DNA of 64,000 nucleotides from Seriola aureovittata (lineage: Eukaryota > Chordata > Actinopteri > Carangiformes > Carangidae): positions 18,142,052 to 18,206,051 of the forward strand of contig NC_079386.1 in NCBI RefSeq assembly GCF_021018895.1, written 5' to 3'. The notes beneath the pieces are model-generated. The model made no database searches. It was given only the letters and a program-made list of their open reading frames with translations, and was not told the DNA's origin. Shown piece by piece: positions 35,140 through 47,681 of this stretch. Position 1 is the stretch's first letter. Each line of letters opens with the position of its first letter. A program made the position numbers and the translations under genes.

Positions 35140-36135
35140 CAGTGAGTGTGTTCATATTTCACCAATGAGCTTGACTAACACGGTTGTGAATACATGAGAA
35201 ATTCTCAGCATTTTAAAATGGACTAATGTGGCTCATCATCATACAGCGTTCATCTGAGCTCTGCGTCTATATTTAAGAGGTGTCAGTTTCTTTCGGTCTC
35301 ACGGTTGAACCACTTTGTTCCATCAGCTCTGTGCATGTGTTCACGAGAGAGCGGCTGCTGCAGCGTTCACACACTCACTCCCTGCGGTTGCATCACGGTC
35401 GTGAAACAGACGCGCTGGGTTTGTGGTTGTCTCTGTCAGATTCTCGTCAGCAGGATGGAGCGGTACATGTTTCATGAAAGGCTAAAGGTCACGAATGAGA
35501 GGTACATAAATAAACTAGTACAATTAGATAATTGCAACTATTTGGTCACGGTGACCTCACAAAACATTTTTTAGCCATTACTCAAGACTTCACACAGCAA
35601 TTATGACAACATTTCCCACAAATGGTTAATAATTAGTATTTCTGGATAAACAAGGATGTAATGAAACTACTCTGAGTGGAGGAAGGATACGACCACGAGG
35701 TGCTAATTCTGGTTCTGTTTTGTTTGACTTGCTTCATCATTGGTTTATCACAGTGATAGGAGTTTTTAAAGATCATTTCATGAATTGAAATGATTGCTAA
35801 CACTTAACTTTAATTAGTGGTCACAGTGAAAGTTTGGAGGAGCCACACCTATGTCTGGCAAACTGAGTGAATGACATAGTAAGACATATGACATATGACA
35901 TGGTAAGAAAATGTCAAATGTAATCCAAGATTCAGTAACAGAAATAAGTCACTACTTCCTCCCTCTTGTTGATTTTTCCAAAGATTCCCCTGAAATGAGA
36001 CGACGCGCAGCCTTGTCGATAATGATTCTGATGTCTCCTTATAGTTCCTTTTCTGATCAAGAGACTTAACCTGTTATTCTAGATCATTTGAACATCAGTA
36101 ACTGGTAAACAGTACCAATTATGACCCAACCCTGT

Positions 36136-36213
36136 TATAAAAGCACAGGACAGGATGCCATGCCATTTCACATTGCTGTTACTGCACATTCTGACATTTG
36201 AGCTTCTGAAACG
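36136..36213 (+). promoter_or_regulatory. LAAO-1 TATA box and 5' UTR exon
   Basis: TATAAAA at 36136-36142 is followed by a short leader exon ending at 36213, before GTAAGA. The next exon carries the start codon at 36555. Confidence 0.65.
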
Positions 36214-36554
36214 GTAAGAATCTCATTTACTTGACACTTTACAGAAAAGACTATAATACAACATTTTATTAAAGAATTTGTGATTTACATTTAAAATGAC
36301 ATTCATTTTTTTCTGAATTCCTTGAATCAGCTTCTCTGTTGTTGAATCCCTTTTGTATTTGTTTGAATTTCATCAGCAAATTGCATCAAATGCAAGTGTA
36401 TTAGTAAACCTGAGTAACACACTGAGATATTGTTTTGTCAGAAAGAGAAGTGAGGACTTTCCAGGACTGAAACATGTCTAATGTATTTTTTTCTCTTCCT
36501 CTTCATCCTCCTCACGACACCAAAGAGGGAGGGAAGGCACAAATAATAACTGAG

Positions 36555-39500
36555 ATGGAGGTGAAATGGAAATTATGTGGGTATTTTCTAACAGAATTAT
36601 TATTCAATATTTTTTAATATATTTCCATTTATTTTGTTATCATGAGAACCCTTTTTTGGAACTGTCTGGATAATGATTTTTCTAAGCAGCCGTGAAGTAC
36701 TTGATTTTAAAAATACTTAAGTGTTCAACAGTACATTTTTTAGATTAACACATTGTATTGTTCCACATTTACAGAACCTAATCAACCTAATGACTGACTG
36801 TAGAGGAATATGACAAAGACTGTAGAAATTGCCATAAAAACACAATTGCATCAACAATCAATAAATTTCCATTGTCATGGTTAAGACAGCAGTTTTAAAT
36901 ATTAAAACAAAAAGAATCTTTATTTATTTCTAAATGTTTCAAACATGGACTTAAGATAGGGCAATGAGCCATCATTAGGACACTGCCAATGTTTTTGGTT
37001 TTTGTAATACTGAAGTAAAGTACAGTTACTCGAAAAATATACTTAAGTTACCTGTACTTTGTTACTGTCCACCTCTGGTTGCATATCAGTATGAAGCAGA
37101 GTCGCATCTGATGGTGTAATGGCACATTGGCTGAAGGCTCTCCTCTCATCAGTTCCTTAATCTATTCCCAGTCTGCGGTTAACACCCACTGAATGCTGTT
37201 TCTAGTTCTGCTTTTTCATCTCGAGATTTTCGCTGGTGCACTTTGGATTTAATGACTGTATGATGAAATGAGGAGAGGTCAATTTTTTTTAGCTGTATGT
37301 TACAGGAATTTATGTGAAACTGTCTGGAGGAACAACTCAATAACTGATTCTCATTCATATTCTCAGCATCACTTGAATGTCTGTAAATGTGATGCAGACA
37401 AGGTCAAATACGATCAAGTGTCTCCACTTGCTCCACCAGACTTTCACTCCATCAAACACAACCAAATATCTGTGCACAACAGTTAAAAGTCTTAAAGTGT
37501 GTTTTCCTTTCACTGTGCCTCCAGTTGCCGTCAATGTGCTGCTGCTCACGCTGTACCACGGCCACGCTGCAGCTTTCAGCATGAAGAAGCAGCTGGCTGA
37601 TTGTCTGGAAGACAAAGACTACGATGTGCTGCTGCAGACAGTGGAGACCGGCCTCCCACACATAAAAACAAATCATCGTGTTGTTATTGTCGGAGCCGGG
37701 ATGGCCGGGCTGACGGCCGCCAAGCTTCTGCGAGAAGCAGGACATGAGGTACATGGGTGGGGCATAGGAGAGGTAGCGGTTTTAACAAAGGGGCCCTTAC
37801 AATATATAGCCTCAAGACCAGGTAAAGAATGCAGGAGCCACACCAACCGTTAACCACTTCAGTTCATCACAAACAGCATTAATTAATCAAATTACCATAA
37901 CATAATTACCACAGAGTGATCCTGGGACCTCTTGGGTCCCTGATGGTCTTTGGTCCTGAGGAAGTTTCATACTTTGTTTGGTATTAATGCTAGCAGCAGT
38001 AGTTCTGGACCAACACAAGTAACACATTGTACATGTACTTATGTGTTTTAATAAGGTAACCATCGTAGAGGCTAGTACTCGTGTTGGAGGACGCGTGGAG
38101 ACCTACAGGAATGAAGAAGAGGGCTGGTATGCTGAACTCGGGGCCATGAGGATCCCAAGCTTTCACAAGTAAGTTCAAGAGTCTCATATAAACATGTATA
38201 TGCAATCTTCCCCCTCTCAGATTAACATGATTGACCTCCTTACAGAATTGTCCATTGGTTTGCTAAAAAGCTTGGGGTCAAGTTGAATGAATTCATCATG
38301 GATTGCTCCCAGACCTTTTACCTAGTTAATAGGCAGCGGGCACGGACATACACGGTGAAAACAGACCCTGACATCCTCAAGTACAAGGTAAACCAAAGCG
38401 AGAAAGGGAAGTCGGCCGACCAGCTGCTACAGCAAGCTTTGAAGAAGGTATGTAAGAAAGAGGAAAGGAAGGAGGGATGGCATCAAACAACACTTGACTG
38501 AAAACAAGAAACCTACTTCTTTAGCAAAGCTTCACATTAAGAAAGAAGAAAGTTGCACAACTTCCTATGTCCTTGGAAAGTAGGTTGTGCAGGAAGCTAT
38601 TGCTCAGAGTCACTAACCAAACAATTAGTTAGCACAATTCAAGCAAATGTATTCGTCTCTTTCATAGAGCAGTGTATCATCAGCATGATTTTCTAAAATT
38701 GGGTGGTGCAACATATTGTGTGTGCATATTAACATGTTAACTCTTTATTAAGTGATGTCTCATATGTGGCAAGTTAATATTTTACCTTATAGTGATAATA
38801 ATTCTGCTTCAAATTTCCTAAAAGTCAATTTAATACTTCACTGTTGACCAAATTTTAGAATATAACAGACCAACTGGTATTGCTGTTATGGCGATTCAGT
38901 GTTCTCTTCATTGTTTGGTCATGTGCTCCAAACGTCATCCTACGAGTGCTCCCACTGGTTTGTGTTTCATGTCAGGCTTGGGTTTATACTAGAGTTACAC
39001 ATTCCCAATTTACTGTGGACAGATGTCAGAGCTCAGTTTGTGACTTTACCCATGGAAGAGACTTTTATTTTCTTTGTTGTAGGTGAAAGATGAAGTGGAG
39101 GCTAAAGGCTGTAAGGCTCTGTTCGAAAAATATGACCGTTACTCTGTAAAGGTAAAGCACAATGTGATCTAATGGAAGGTTGACAAGTGAGAACACTGTT
39201 AAATAAATACTGTGTGAATTCTCTAATGGTATATTAGAGCATTTCAAATAACATAAGTTGGGTGTACCATTTCCAAATGTTCCTTAGAAACAGTCAACTA
39301 ATGTTTCATTTGATAAACATGAAAGGCAACACCTTTGACTTAAGGCTTTGTTTGCAGAACAGTCTTGTCTTACATAAAGTCAGTATTAAAAATAATATCA
39401 AATAATACACCTCAAACAGAAAAATGTCCCGTGTCCTGTCACATAAAATGTCCATATTTGACTCTTTCCCAAGCTCTTTATAGTTTTGTAAAATATATAC

Positions 39501-41027
39501 ACAACCTGAAACTATTAGAACTGGAATCTGTTCCATCGGAGAAACCAAGGATAATACACTGTTGCTCCACCAGCCCCGTAAACATCCGTCAATATATGAT
39601 CTTTGTTTAATAGGAGTATCTGAAAGAAGAAGGAGGTTTGAGCTCAGAAGCGGTGAGAATGATTGGAGACCTGCTTAATGCACAGAGCCTTATGTACACA
39701 GCGCTGACTGAGATGCTCTATGACCAGGCTGACATCAGTGACAACAACAAGTAAGGCCTCACAATGACAACTATTTAAAATGGGCAAAATGTTTCCTTCA
39801 CAGTGGTGTTAAAAATTATAAAAACTCTTTGGCAGAAAAAATGTTGAAATCAAAAAATCTTCATGACAGTTCAATGATTGTTCACTTCTTTGCAGATGAC
39901 ACAATTTTATACATCTTTTTATTCACACGCATATATGTATATGTTGTTTCCATTGACTTCATGAGAAGACATTGTCAACCATTAACATGCACTTGTTGGT
40001 GAGGCTACCCTTTGCTTAGCTTAGCTTAAATCATGTTGCAAAATTCTGTAACATAAGAACACATACACGTAAATAAGTATTGATTAGATTTATTGGCTAC
40101 ATTAGGTGTTAGGAAATACCTATAACAGCTTCTAACAGCTTCACTTTTAATTGCTTGCTACAAAAATTCATATATCTATCAACAATATCATACAATCTAT
40201 TTGGCTTTCTGTTTTGAAGGTACTATGAAGTGACTGGTGGGTCAGATCTTCTCCCCAAAGCTTTTCTCACCGACCTCGATGTTCCCGTTCACCTCAACTC
40301 CAAGGTCAAGCGTATCAGCCAATCAGCTAATGGTGTTACTGTATGGTATCAGAGAGACAATCAGTCCTCATTGATGGACATTCATGCTGATGTTGTCCTG
40401 GTAACAACCACAGCCAAAGCAGCCCTTTTCATGGACTTTAATCCACCTCTCTCCATCAGTAAGATGGAGGCTCTTAGGTCTGTCCACTATGACAGCTCCA
40501 CTAAAATCATCCTCACCTTCAACGAAACGTTCTGGGAGGACGATGGCATCCGCGGAGGAAAGAGCATCACGGACGGACCCTCTCGTTACATCTACTACCC
40601 CAGCCACAGTTTCCCAGAGAACAAGAATATTGGCGTCCTCCTGGCTTCCTACACTTGGTCCGACGACTCCCTCCTCTTCCAAGGAGCGAGTGATGACGAC
40701 CTGAAAGAGCTGGCTCTGAGAGATTTGGTGAAGATCCACGGCGAGCGTGTCAGGTCACTCTGTACAGGGGTGGTGGTGAAGAAGTGGAGTTTGGATCCTT
40801 ACAGCCTGGGCGCCTTCGCTCTGTTCACACCGTACCAACATTTAGAGAACTCTAAGGAGCTCTTTAGACGTGAAGGCAGGGTGCACTTTGCAGGCGAACA
40901 CACAGCCTTCCCTCACGCTTGGATCGAGACATCTATGAAATCTGCAATCAGAGCTGCTACAAACATAAACAAAGAGGCGCTATTGAGTTCAGAGTCACCC
41001 CAACATGCAGTGCAAGATGAGCTCTAG
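36555..41027 (+). CDS. LAAO-1: secreted L-amino-acid oxidase
   Basis: Exons: 36555-36576, 37525-37748, 38056-38168, 38246-38447, 39083-39151, 39614-39750, 40220-41027 (524 codons plus stop). It is a flavoenzyme that oxidatively deaminates L-amino acids to keto acids, ammonia and hydrogen peroxide. Fish members in mucus and serum are antibacterial, and the mammalian relative is IL4I1. A signal peptide ([20 protein letters not shown]) is followed by the FAD-binding [17 protein letters not shown] at about residues 60-76, with the GxGxxG at 64-69. Then come [14 protein letters not shown], the amine-oxidase core, and the C-terminal FAD segment [19 protein letters not shown]. The length is normal for the family. 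The protein ends in QDEL, a match to the ER-retrieval pattern, which is odd for a secreted enzyme. The last exon is nearly identical to that of LAAO-2. Confidence 0.9.
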
Positions 41028-41313
41028 AGTCTGAAATACCACTTTCATTGAATATCAATGTGCAACCTATATGAGTGTTTCGCAATGATTTAACAAAAAA
41101 AGATAATGTATCCCGACTCTATTTCAACATATATTTGGAGATATGTACATTTACGATATACATTTTTGTCCCACCCATCGCTTGTCTATACCTAGCTCAT
41201 ATTTTCAGGTCGCCAAGTCGCCAAAGTGACAATTTTTTTCTTCTTGCCTTGATTATATTCCTACCCCAGCACCTCTGTATGATGCATAATAAATCAATGT
41301 GATAACTCTGCTA

Positions 41314-41319
41314 AATAAA
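41314..41319 (+). promoter_or_regulatory. Polyadenylation signal of LAAO-1
   Basis: AATAAA lies about 290 bases after the stop; a second AATAAA follows shortly after. Confidence 0.5.
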
Positions 41320-41334
41320 GAAGAAATAAAACTT

Positions 41335-42140
41335 AGTAGTAGAAGTGTTTTCAGATGTGTGTGATTCCTAAAGATGAACCTTCTGCCTAAATCTGGCAAA
41401 GAAAGTGGTTTCCCACCTTTGCTGTCTGACATTCCCTTATCCCTATCAGACGAGCTCAAGTACCTCTTCACTGACTGCAACTGTCATGTTCCTCATGCGT
41501 TCATCACTTCAGCAATTGAGAAAATATTTTCTTGAAGTGGAGCTACTTTACAACAAGTCAATGTTCACCTTTCTTTTTTCTGGCTGCCATCCTGAATTGT
41601 TAGATGTTAAAATATAAAGTTTGCTGTCGGGCAGTCCTCGCGGTAATAATAATAACATTCCAAGCAATAATATGAAACAACATTCTTCCAGAGAATCATA
41701 AAATCATTTATTTAGTGATGTTGACTACAGCCTGTGTTTGAAGCATTTGACACATGAACACATTGTTCTCCAGGATCTGTCAAAGAAATTTCCATTGAAA
41801 AAGGTTGTGTGGTAGAGCTGGGAACTTTCCTCCATGTGGTGCATACTGAAACTGAAGGACTGTGGGAATGACGAACATGTGGTTAGCAAATGAAATGTAA
41901 GACGAACAAATAATTTAAAAAAATTCCCATTTCCTCAAGTCAGTTGCACTTTGGGCGAGGTTCCCATAAGATAAAACACATTCACCTTGTTGATGATGTT
42001 GAGTAATAGTACATTTTATTTCTGATCACGAGATCTGGTTATGATCTCCTGATTGCAATAGATAGTTAATAATGAAACCAAAAGCAAACCAATGGTAAAA
42101 AAAAAAGGAAGGAAGGAATGAAGTCATGCATTTTGAGGTC
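41335..42140. other. Intergenic between LAAO-1 and LAAO-2
   Basis: AT-rich; no gene, domain or clear repeat recognised. Confidence 0.5.
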
Positions 42141-42143
42141 ATG

Positions 42144-42240
42144 CCAATCAGGGGAGAACAAGGCAGTGCTGTATATAAGAGAGTATGATTTCACATCAGG
42201 TCACTATAACATCAGATTTTGAAGGTTAAGCTCCTCAAAG
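42144..42240 (+). promoter_or_regulatory. LAAO-2 promoter and 5' UTR exon
   Basis: CCAAT (42144-42148) and TATATAAG (42172-42179) precede a leader exon ending at 42240, before GTAGGA. The layout matches LAAO-1, though the sequence is diverged. Confidence 0.6.
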
Positions 42241-42596
42241 GTAGGAATCTGTCATTTCATCTGATTATCCTATTATTCAAATCTCACTAAGAAAACATCA
42301 GTGTGAGAAATTATCTTTTACTTTTCTCCTCTCCTTCTGAAATGAGAATTTATAAAAAGCAAATACTCATAGACTAGAAGGATATATAGCATACATATAT
42401 TACACACACACACCAAAAACTTTCCTATTCAATGGAATGGGCAAATAAATTAAATTTTACAAAAAACTTACTATATTTATTCATTATATTATTATTTAGT
42501 TATTTTTCTCTCGCTCCTCCGGAACACTAAATATTTTTCCTCCCTTGTGTTTCTGTCTCTCTTCCTCCTCCTCGTGTCACCAAAGATTCAACCAAC

Positions 42597-45500
42597 ATGG
42601 AACCATGTCTGGCGAAGTGGAAATTATGTGAGTATTTTGCAGCAATATTTTAGTTTTTTTATTATTATTATTCAGACAAAGCCTTGAACATCTGGACTAT
42701 CAGGCTGCCCCCTCTGTAATGTTTTTGAAAGCTTGGGGGGTGCAGTGTGCACAAGGTTTGGATTCTTGTGTAATTATTCTGTGCTGTACGTGCAAATGTT
42801 GCTGTCATCATTTCTTTGATCCTTTTCCCTGTCTGCAGTTCTGATCCACTTTAGAGTTACTGTAGTTCTGTTTCTGAGCAGTCATGAGTTCAGTTTTAAT
42901 CAGTTTCAGTTTCATCACTACATGATAAAATAGGGAGTGTCCAGTTTTTATTGGAATTTACAGCTATATCAGTCACATAGTGACTAGAATAAGGGGGATT
43001 TTTGAATTCACTTTTGACTGTGTGTAGTTTACAGAATTGAAAACCCATCTCATTTTAAATAATGCACACTGCTGTTACTTTGAGTACATCAAAAGCTATA
43101 CAGTATATTCGCAAGTATTCAGACCCCTTTAAACTTTTCACATTTTATTTGTTTGTAGCTTTATGCTAAAATCATGAAATTAATTTTTTTCATCATCAAT
43201 CCAGACCCAATACCCCATAATGACAAAGTGAAATATCTCAATGAAAATGAGTTTGAGTGTTTTTATGCCGCTGTGTCTCCAGTTGCTTTTAGCATGTTGC
43301 TGTTCATGCTGTGCCACGGCCACGCTGCTGCTCTCAGCCTGAAGGAGCATCTGGCTGATTGTCTGGAGGACAAAGACTACAAAGTGCTGCTGAACACTGT
43401 GAAGACCGGCCTCCCACACATAAACACGTCTCATCATGTTGTTATTGTTGGAGCCGGCATGGCCGGACTGACGGCTGCAAAGCTACTGCAAGACGCAGGA
43501 CACAAGGTACATGCAACAAGTTGATACTTTAAAGCCATAATCATTTTTATGTTGGCCACTAGGGGGCAATGACACATTAAAACAAGCTGATACCACTGGC
43601 ACTGTATAATTCCTAGAGGTCTTTAATCTATTCCAGGTTAATGTCTCTGCAAACAAATGTATTTAGCATAGATGTTTGTTTAAATAAAATTATACATTGC
43701 ATGATAATGATTCCTGTATTACATAAATTTCTTTCTAAGTCCAAGCTCAAATTGTTCCACCGTGATGAGACACAGATATACTGTAATTCCCTTTACAGAA
43801 TTTTGGAGAAGCGTCACAGAAATAGAAATAAAGTATTTTTTCAATCAACAATGAATTGTAAAATAAAAATAGGTATTAATAAATGAGGTGGCAAATTAAT
43901 CTGTTTATCTATAAGTAATTCATTATCTTTATATTGTGATTGGTAATATAAAAAGGAGTTATTTAAATAACAAATTAAATATTAATCCATCATTAAGTGT
44001 TTCAAATTATAAAGGAGTTTACAAAAACAACATAAGAGTCATCGATAACATCATATAAAGATACACAAATGAATCCATAAAAGATAAAAGAATTTAAAAA
44101 TCTATTTGAAAAGGCCATTAAGGCAAACAAATAAATAACTGGATTCACAAATTGATATAAAAATACAGATATTAATCATGCATTTAAATTGGCAATTACA
44201 ATTTTATGTTGTTTTTGTAAACCCCCTAAAAATTAGAACCATGTATTGATGGATTAATATTTAATTTGTAAATTATTTTTTACAATTCCTTTATTTATTG
44301 CATATTAAAATATAAAGCAATGAATAATTTAGTCTGTTATAAATCAATTCGTAAACAAATTATCACAAATTTCTTCTTTTATTGATGTATTTTTTGAAAG
44401 AAAATTTAATTTAAAAAATCAGGAATCAGACACCTCTGGCTAACCTTTTTATTTTTCTGTTTGATCAAGGTCACCATGTTAGAGTCTAGTGGGCGTGTGG
44501 GAGGACGTGTGGAGACCCACAGGAATGAAAAAGAGGGCTGGTACGCTGAAATGGGAGCAATGAGGATCCCAAATTTTCACCAGTGAGTCAAAATTTGTCT
44601 CAAATTTGCAAGTTTCATGTTTCATTTTCATTTTGCTACATTACCTACATTTCACACAACCTTTAGCAAGTCCAAAATGTTCCTTGTTGGGTAGTTAGCA
44701 TGAGCAGAAAAAGCAATAGTCAAAGAAACTCATGGATCATTAACAGAAAATTCCAATACTCGTTGACAGGTAATGTTTTGGGAATGGACAGACACACTAA
44801 TAAGCTCCTGTTAGCATTGGCTAAATATGATTGAGTAACATGTAGATAGGTCAAGTACAAACTTCCAATCTACTCAGTTTTAACATATTTGCTTTACTTA
44901 ACTAAAATTGCTCAAGAGAAGAAGGCATTCACTGTCTTAGCTCTCATGGGCTTGTGTCTCAACAGCATCGTCCGATGGTTTGCAAAAGAACTGGGGGTCA
45001 AGCTAAACGAATTCATCATGGAAGACCTCAACACTTTTTACCTGGTCCATGGTCTGCGGAAACGGACCTACGCAGTGAAAGCAAACCCCGACATCCTGAA
45101 GTATAATCTGAACAAAAGTGAGAGGGGGAAGTTGGCCGAAGAGCTGCTACAGCGAGCTTTACAAAAGGTGGGAATTTGTGGTCTTTTATATACAGTATAT
45201 ACAAAGAGTATCTGATACCAGAACCAGCTGGCAGATTATGCCCTGTATGTCAGATTTGAGTAAATTAATGCATTCCTCTAAATGTAAATCATATCGACTG
45301 TTACCTTACCTTGGAGGCTGAAAGCAGTTTTGTGTGGTTGCATCTTATTTGATTATTAAAATAAAGCTCAGAAAGTTGATGTTTTTTCAAATTTAAAACC
45401 ACTGATCTGGGTCAAAAGACATTAAGGTTAAAACACACCAAGTTTTGCTGAATAATGAATATGATTTATTTTAGAAAGGTTGCATATTAGAGTTTAGATT

Positions 45501-47434
45501 ATGATGATACAGGTTGAGTGTGTAACTGTGATTGTAACTTGTAACTGTAGTTGATCTTTTCTGAAGGTGAAAGATGAAGTGGAGGCACATGGCTGCAGAG
45601 CTGCGCTTAGGAAATACGACCACTACTCTGTGAAGGTGAAGCAAAATGTGATTTCATCAAATGTACAAAGTCTAAAAAACAAGACCGTGTGCTGCCAAAA
45701 AGAAAAAAAGATTGGTACAGTTTGAGTTTAAGATTACAGTTGAATTTTAAGGAGTGGACACTAAATGTAGAAAATATTGGTGTTTGATTTTACAGGAATA
45801 TCTGGAGGAAGAAGGTGGCCTGAGTAAAGAAGCAGTGAGGATGATCGGAGACTTGCTCAATGAACAGAGCCTCATGCACCTGGCTCTCACTGAGATGATC
45901 TACATCAACAGCGACGTCAGCGACAAGACCAAGTAAGATCAGGGGATTTAAAGCATTTTTGCATCAGTCTTTTAGCCAGTGAATACTAATCTATACTATT
46001 ACTAATACTAACTATTATAGAGAGGGGCAAGATCCAATAAGTCAATCAATATCAGGGTAACGACGTGTACTTTCAGATAGTTTCACTCATTTGGAGACAA
46101 CTGGCAGTTTTTCAAATCTTACCGAAATTCTCGCTTCTGCACACCTGAACAGCCACAAGGTTTTTGTCAAGATAGATTCTGAAACAGCTTGTAGTTGCTA
46201 AATCTTAGCAACTCTTCCTTTCTTCCAGTTAAACTGCTTTGGCATATGGGTTAAAGTTATGCTTGTTGGCATGACTGCGTAGACTTTGCACCTTGAAGAC
46301 GTGGAGGATCATCAGCTGCTTCTGTTTTGGGAGATAATTGGTGGTTCGTAGCCAGTTTTGGCTCTTGAGCACGACTAGTTTCTTTTGTTATTCGGCTTTA
46401 TTGGGGCAAAGGTAGGCAATGGGAGGCAGGTCAATCTTTAGCTAACCTCCATATATCAGGAAGTACTGCATTTATTGTCATTTTTTCTACTTTTAATTGC
46501 ACCCTTACTATGTTTGCCAGCGATAACTCGACAGATTACATGCTGTGGTTGGCTCAGGCCGAGTGAATATGACCATGTCTGTGCTCGGTTCAGTGCCAAT
46601 AAAGATTTGTCTTGTTTCTTTTGAAGGTACTATGAAGTGACTGGTGGGTCAGATCTTCTCCCCAAAGCTTTTCTCACCGTCCTCGATGTCCCCGTTCACC
46701 TCAACTCCAAGGTCAAGCGTATCAGCCAATCAGCTAATGGTGTTACTGTATGGTATCAGAGAGATAAGCAGTCCTCATTGATGGACATTCACGCTGACGT
46801 TGTCCTGGTAACAACCACAGCCAAAGCAGCCCTTTTCATGGACTTTGAACCACCTCTCTCCATCAGAAAAATGGAGGCCATGAGAGGGGTCCATTACGAA
46901 AGCTCCACTAAAATCATCCTCACCTTCAACGAAACATTCTGGGAGGACGATGGCATCCGAGGAGGAAAGAGCATCACGGACGGACCCTCTCGTTACATCT
47001 ACTACCCCAGCCACAATTTCCCAGAGAACAAGAATATCGGCGTCCTCCTGGCTTCCTACACTTGGTCCGACGACTCCCTCCTCTTCCAAGGAGCGAGTGA
47101 TGACGACCTGAAAGAGCTGGCTCTGAGAGATTTGGTGAAGATCCACGGCGAGCGTGTCAGGTCTCTCTGCACAGGGGTGGTGGTGAAGAAGTGGAGTTTG
47201 GATCCTTACAGCCTGGGCGCCTTCGCTCTGTTCACACCGTACCAACATTTAGAGAACTCTAAGGAGCTCTTTAGACGTGAAGGCAGGGTGCACTTTGCAG
47301 GCGAACACACAGCCTTCCCTCACGCTTGGATCGAGACATCTATGAAATCTGCAATCAGAGCTGCTACAAACATTAACAAAGAGGCGCTATTGAGTTCAGA
47401 GTCACCCCAACATGCAGTGCAAGATGAGCTCTAG
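42597..47434 (+). CDS. LAAO-2: secreted L-amino-acid oxidase
   Basis: Exons: 42597-42627, 43283-43506, 44470-44582, 44966-45167, 45567-45635, 45796-45932, 46627-47434 (527 codons plus stop). Exon structure and phases are identical to LAAO-1. The signal peptide is [23 protein letters not shown] motif: [17 protein letters not shown], then [14 protein letters not shown]. It ends in the same [11 protein letters not shown] segment and the same QDEL terminus. Internal exons differ clearly from LAAO-1 (for example [20 protein letters not shown] against [20 protein letters not shown]). The 808-base last exon differs at only a small number of codons, so the 3' ends have probably been homogenised by gene conversion. 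Both copies look functional. Confidence 0.9.
43090..43235 (+). repeat. Tc1-type fish interspersed repeat fragment
   Basis: It contains the well-known words 'aagtattcagacccctttaa', 'ttatgctaaaatcatg' and 'ataccccataatgacaaagt' seen in many fish transposon remnants. It ends just before LAAO-2 coding exon 2. Confidence 0.6.
43552..43570 (+). promoter_or_regulatory. CTCF-like motif in LAAO-2 intron
   Basis: TTGGCCACTAGGGGGCAAT (43552-43570) is a near-consensus CTCF site, but such words are also spread by repeats. No function is shown. Confidence 0.4.
43905..44345. repeat. Foldback (MITE-like) element in LAAO-2 intron
   Basis: Two AT-rich arms are inverted copies. Examples are ACAAATTAAATATTAATCC near 43970 against its reverse complement near 44250, and TTTACAAAAACAACATAA near 44018 against TTATGTTGTTTTTGTAAA near 44203. 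The weaker outer parts also match. No coding capacity. This is the signature of a non-autonomous foldback element. Confidence 0.65.
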
Positions 47435-47455
47435 AGTCTGGGGTATTATGGTATT

Positions 47456-47461
47456 AATAAA
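47456..47461 (+). promoter_or_regulatory. Possible polyadenylation signal of LAAO-2
   Basis: AATAAA lies only 22 bases after the stop codon. If used, the 3' UTR would be very short; no better hexamer is evident nearby. Confidence 0.35.
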
Positions 47462-47681
47462 AGAATACCACGAGCTCTGGGCTGTTCGATCCGCTTTGTA
47501 GGGAAATCAGTATTATAGTAGCAATGAAATGGTCGCTTCAGATACAATCAGAATTTGATTAGTAGAAAAATTGTTGATACACTGCTTTAAGGGCTGCACC
47601 CAACAATTATTTTTTAGTATTGATTATATTATATATGGCTGACCTTATTATCATTAGCCTATTATTGTTCTATCAAATTAA

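Larger units (their letters stand above)
29809..36305 (+). repeat. Tandem duplication unit, copy 2
   Basis: This second copy carries FCRL-D and the working LAAO-1 promoter. It retains two tail exons that copy 1 lost. It lacks the 1.34 kb insertion of copy 1, and lacks about 150 bases present in copy 1 near 29265-29410. Confidence 0.88.

Noticed and set aside
37377..37853. Long plus-strand frame extending LAAO-1 exon 2 on both sides
   Set aside because: The true exon is 37525-37748, as shown by the splice sites and by the LAAO-2 counterpart. The flanking residues are intron translation.
40368..40739. Minus-strand frames opposite the LAAO last exons (also 46775-47248)
   Set aside because: They are antisense shadows of a conserved coding exon.
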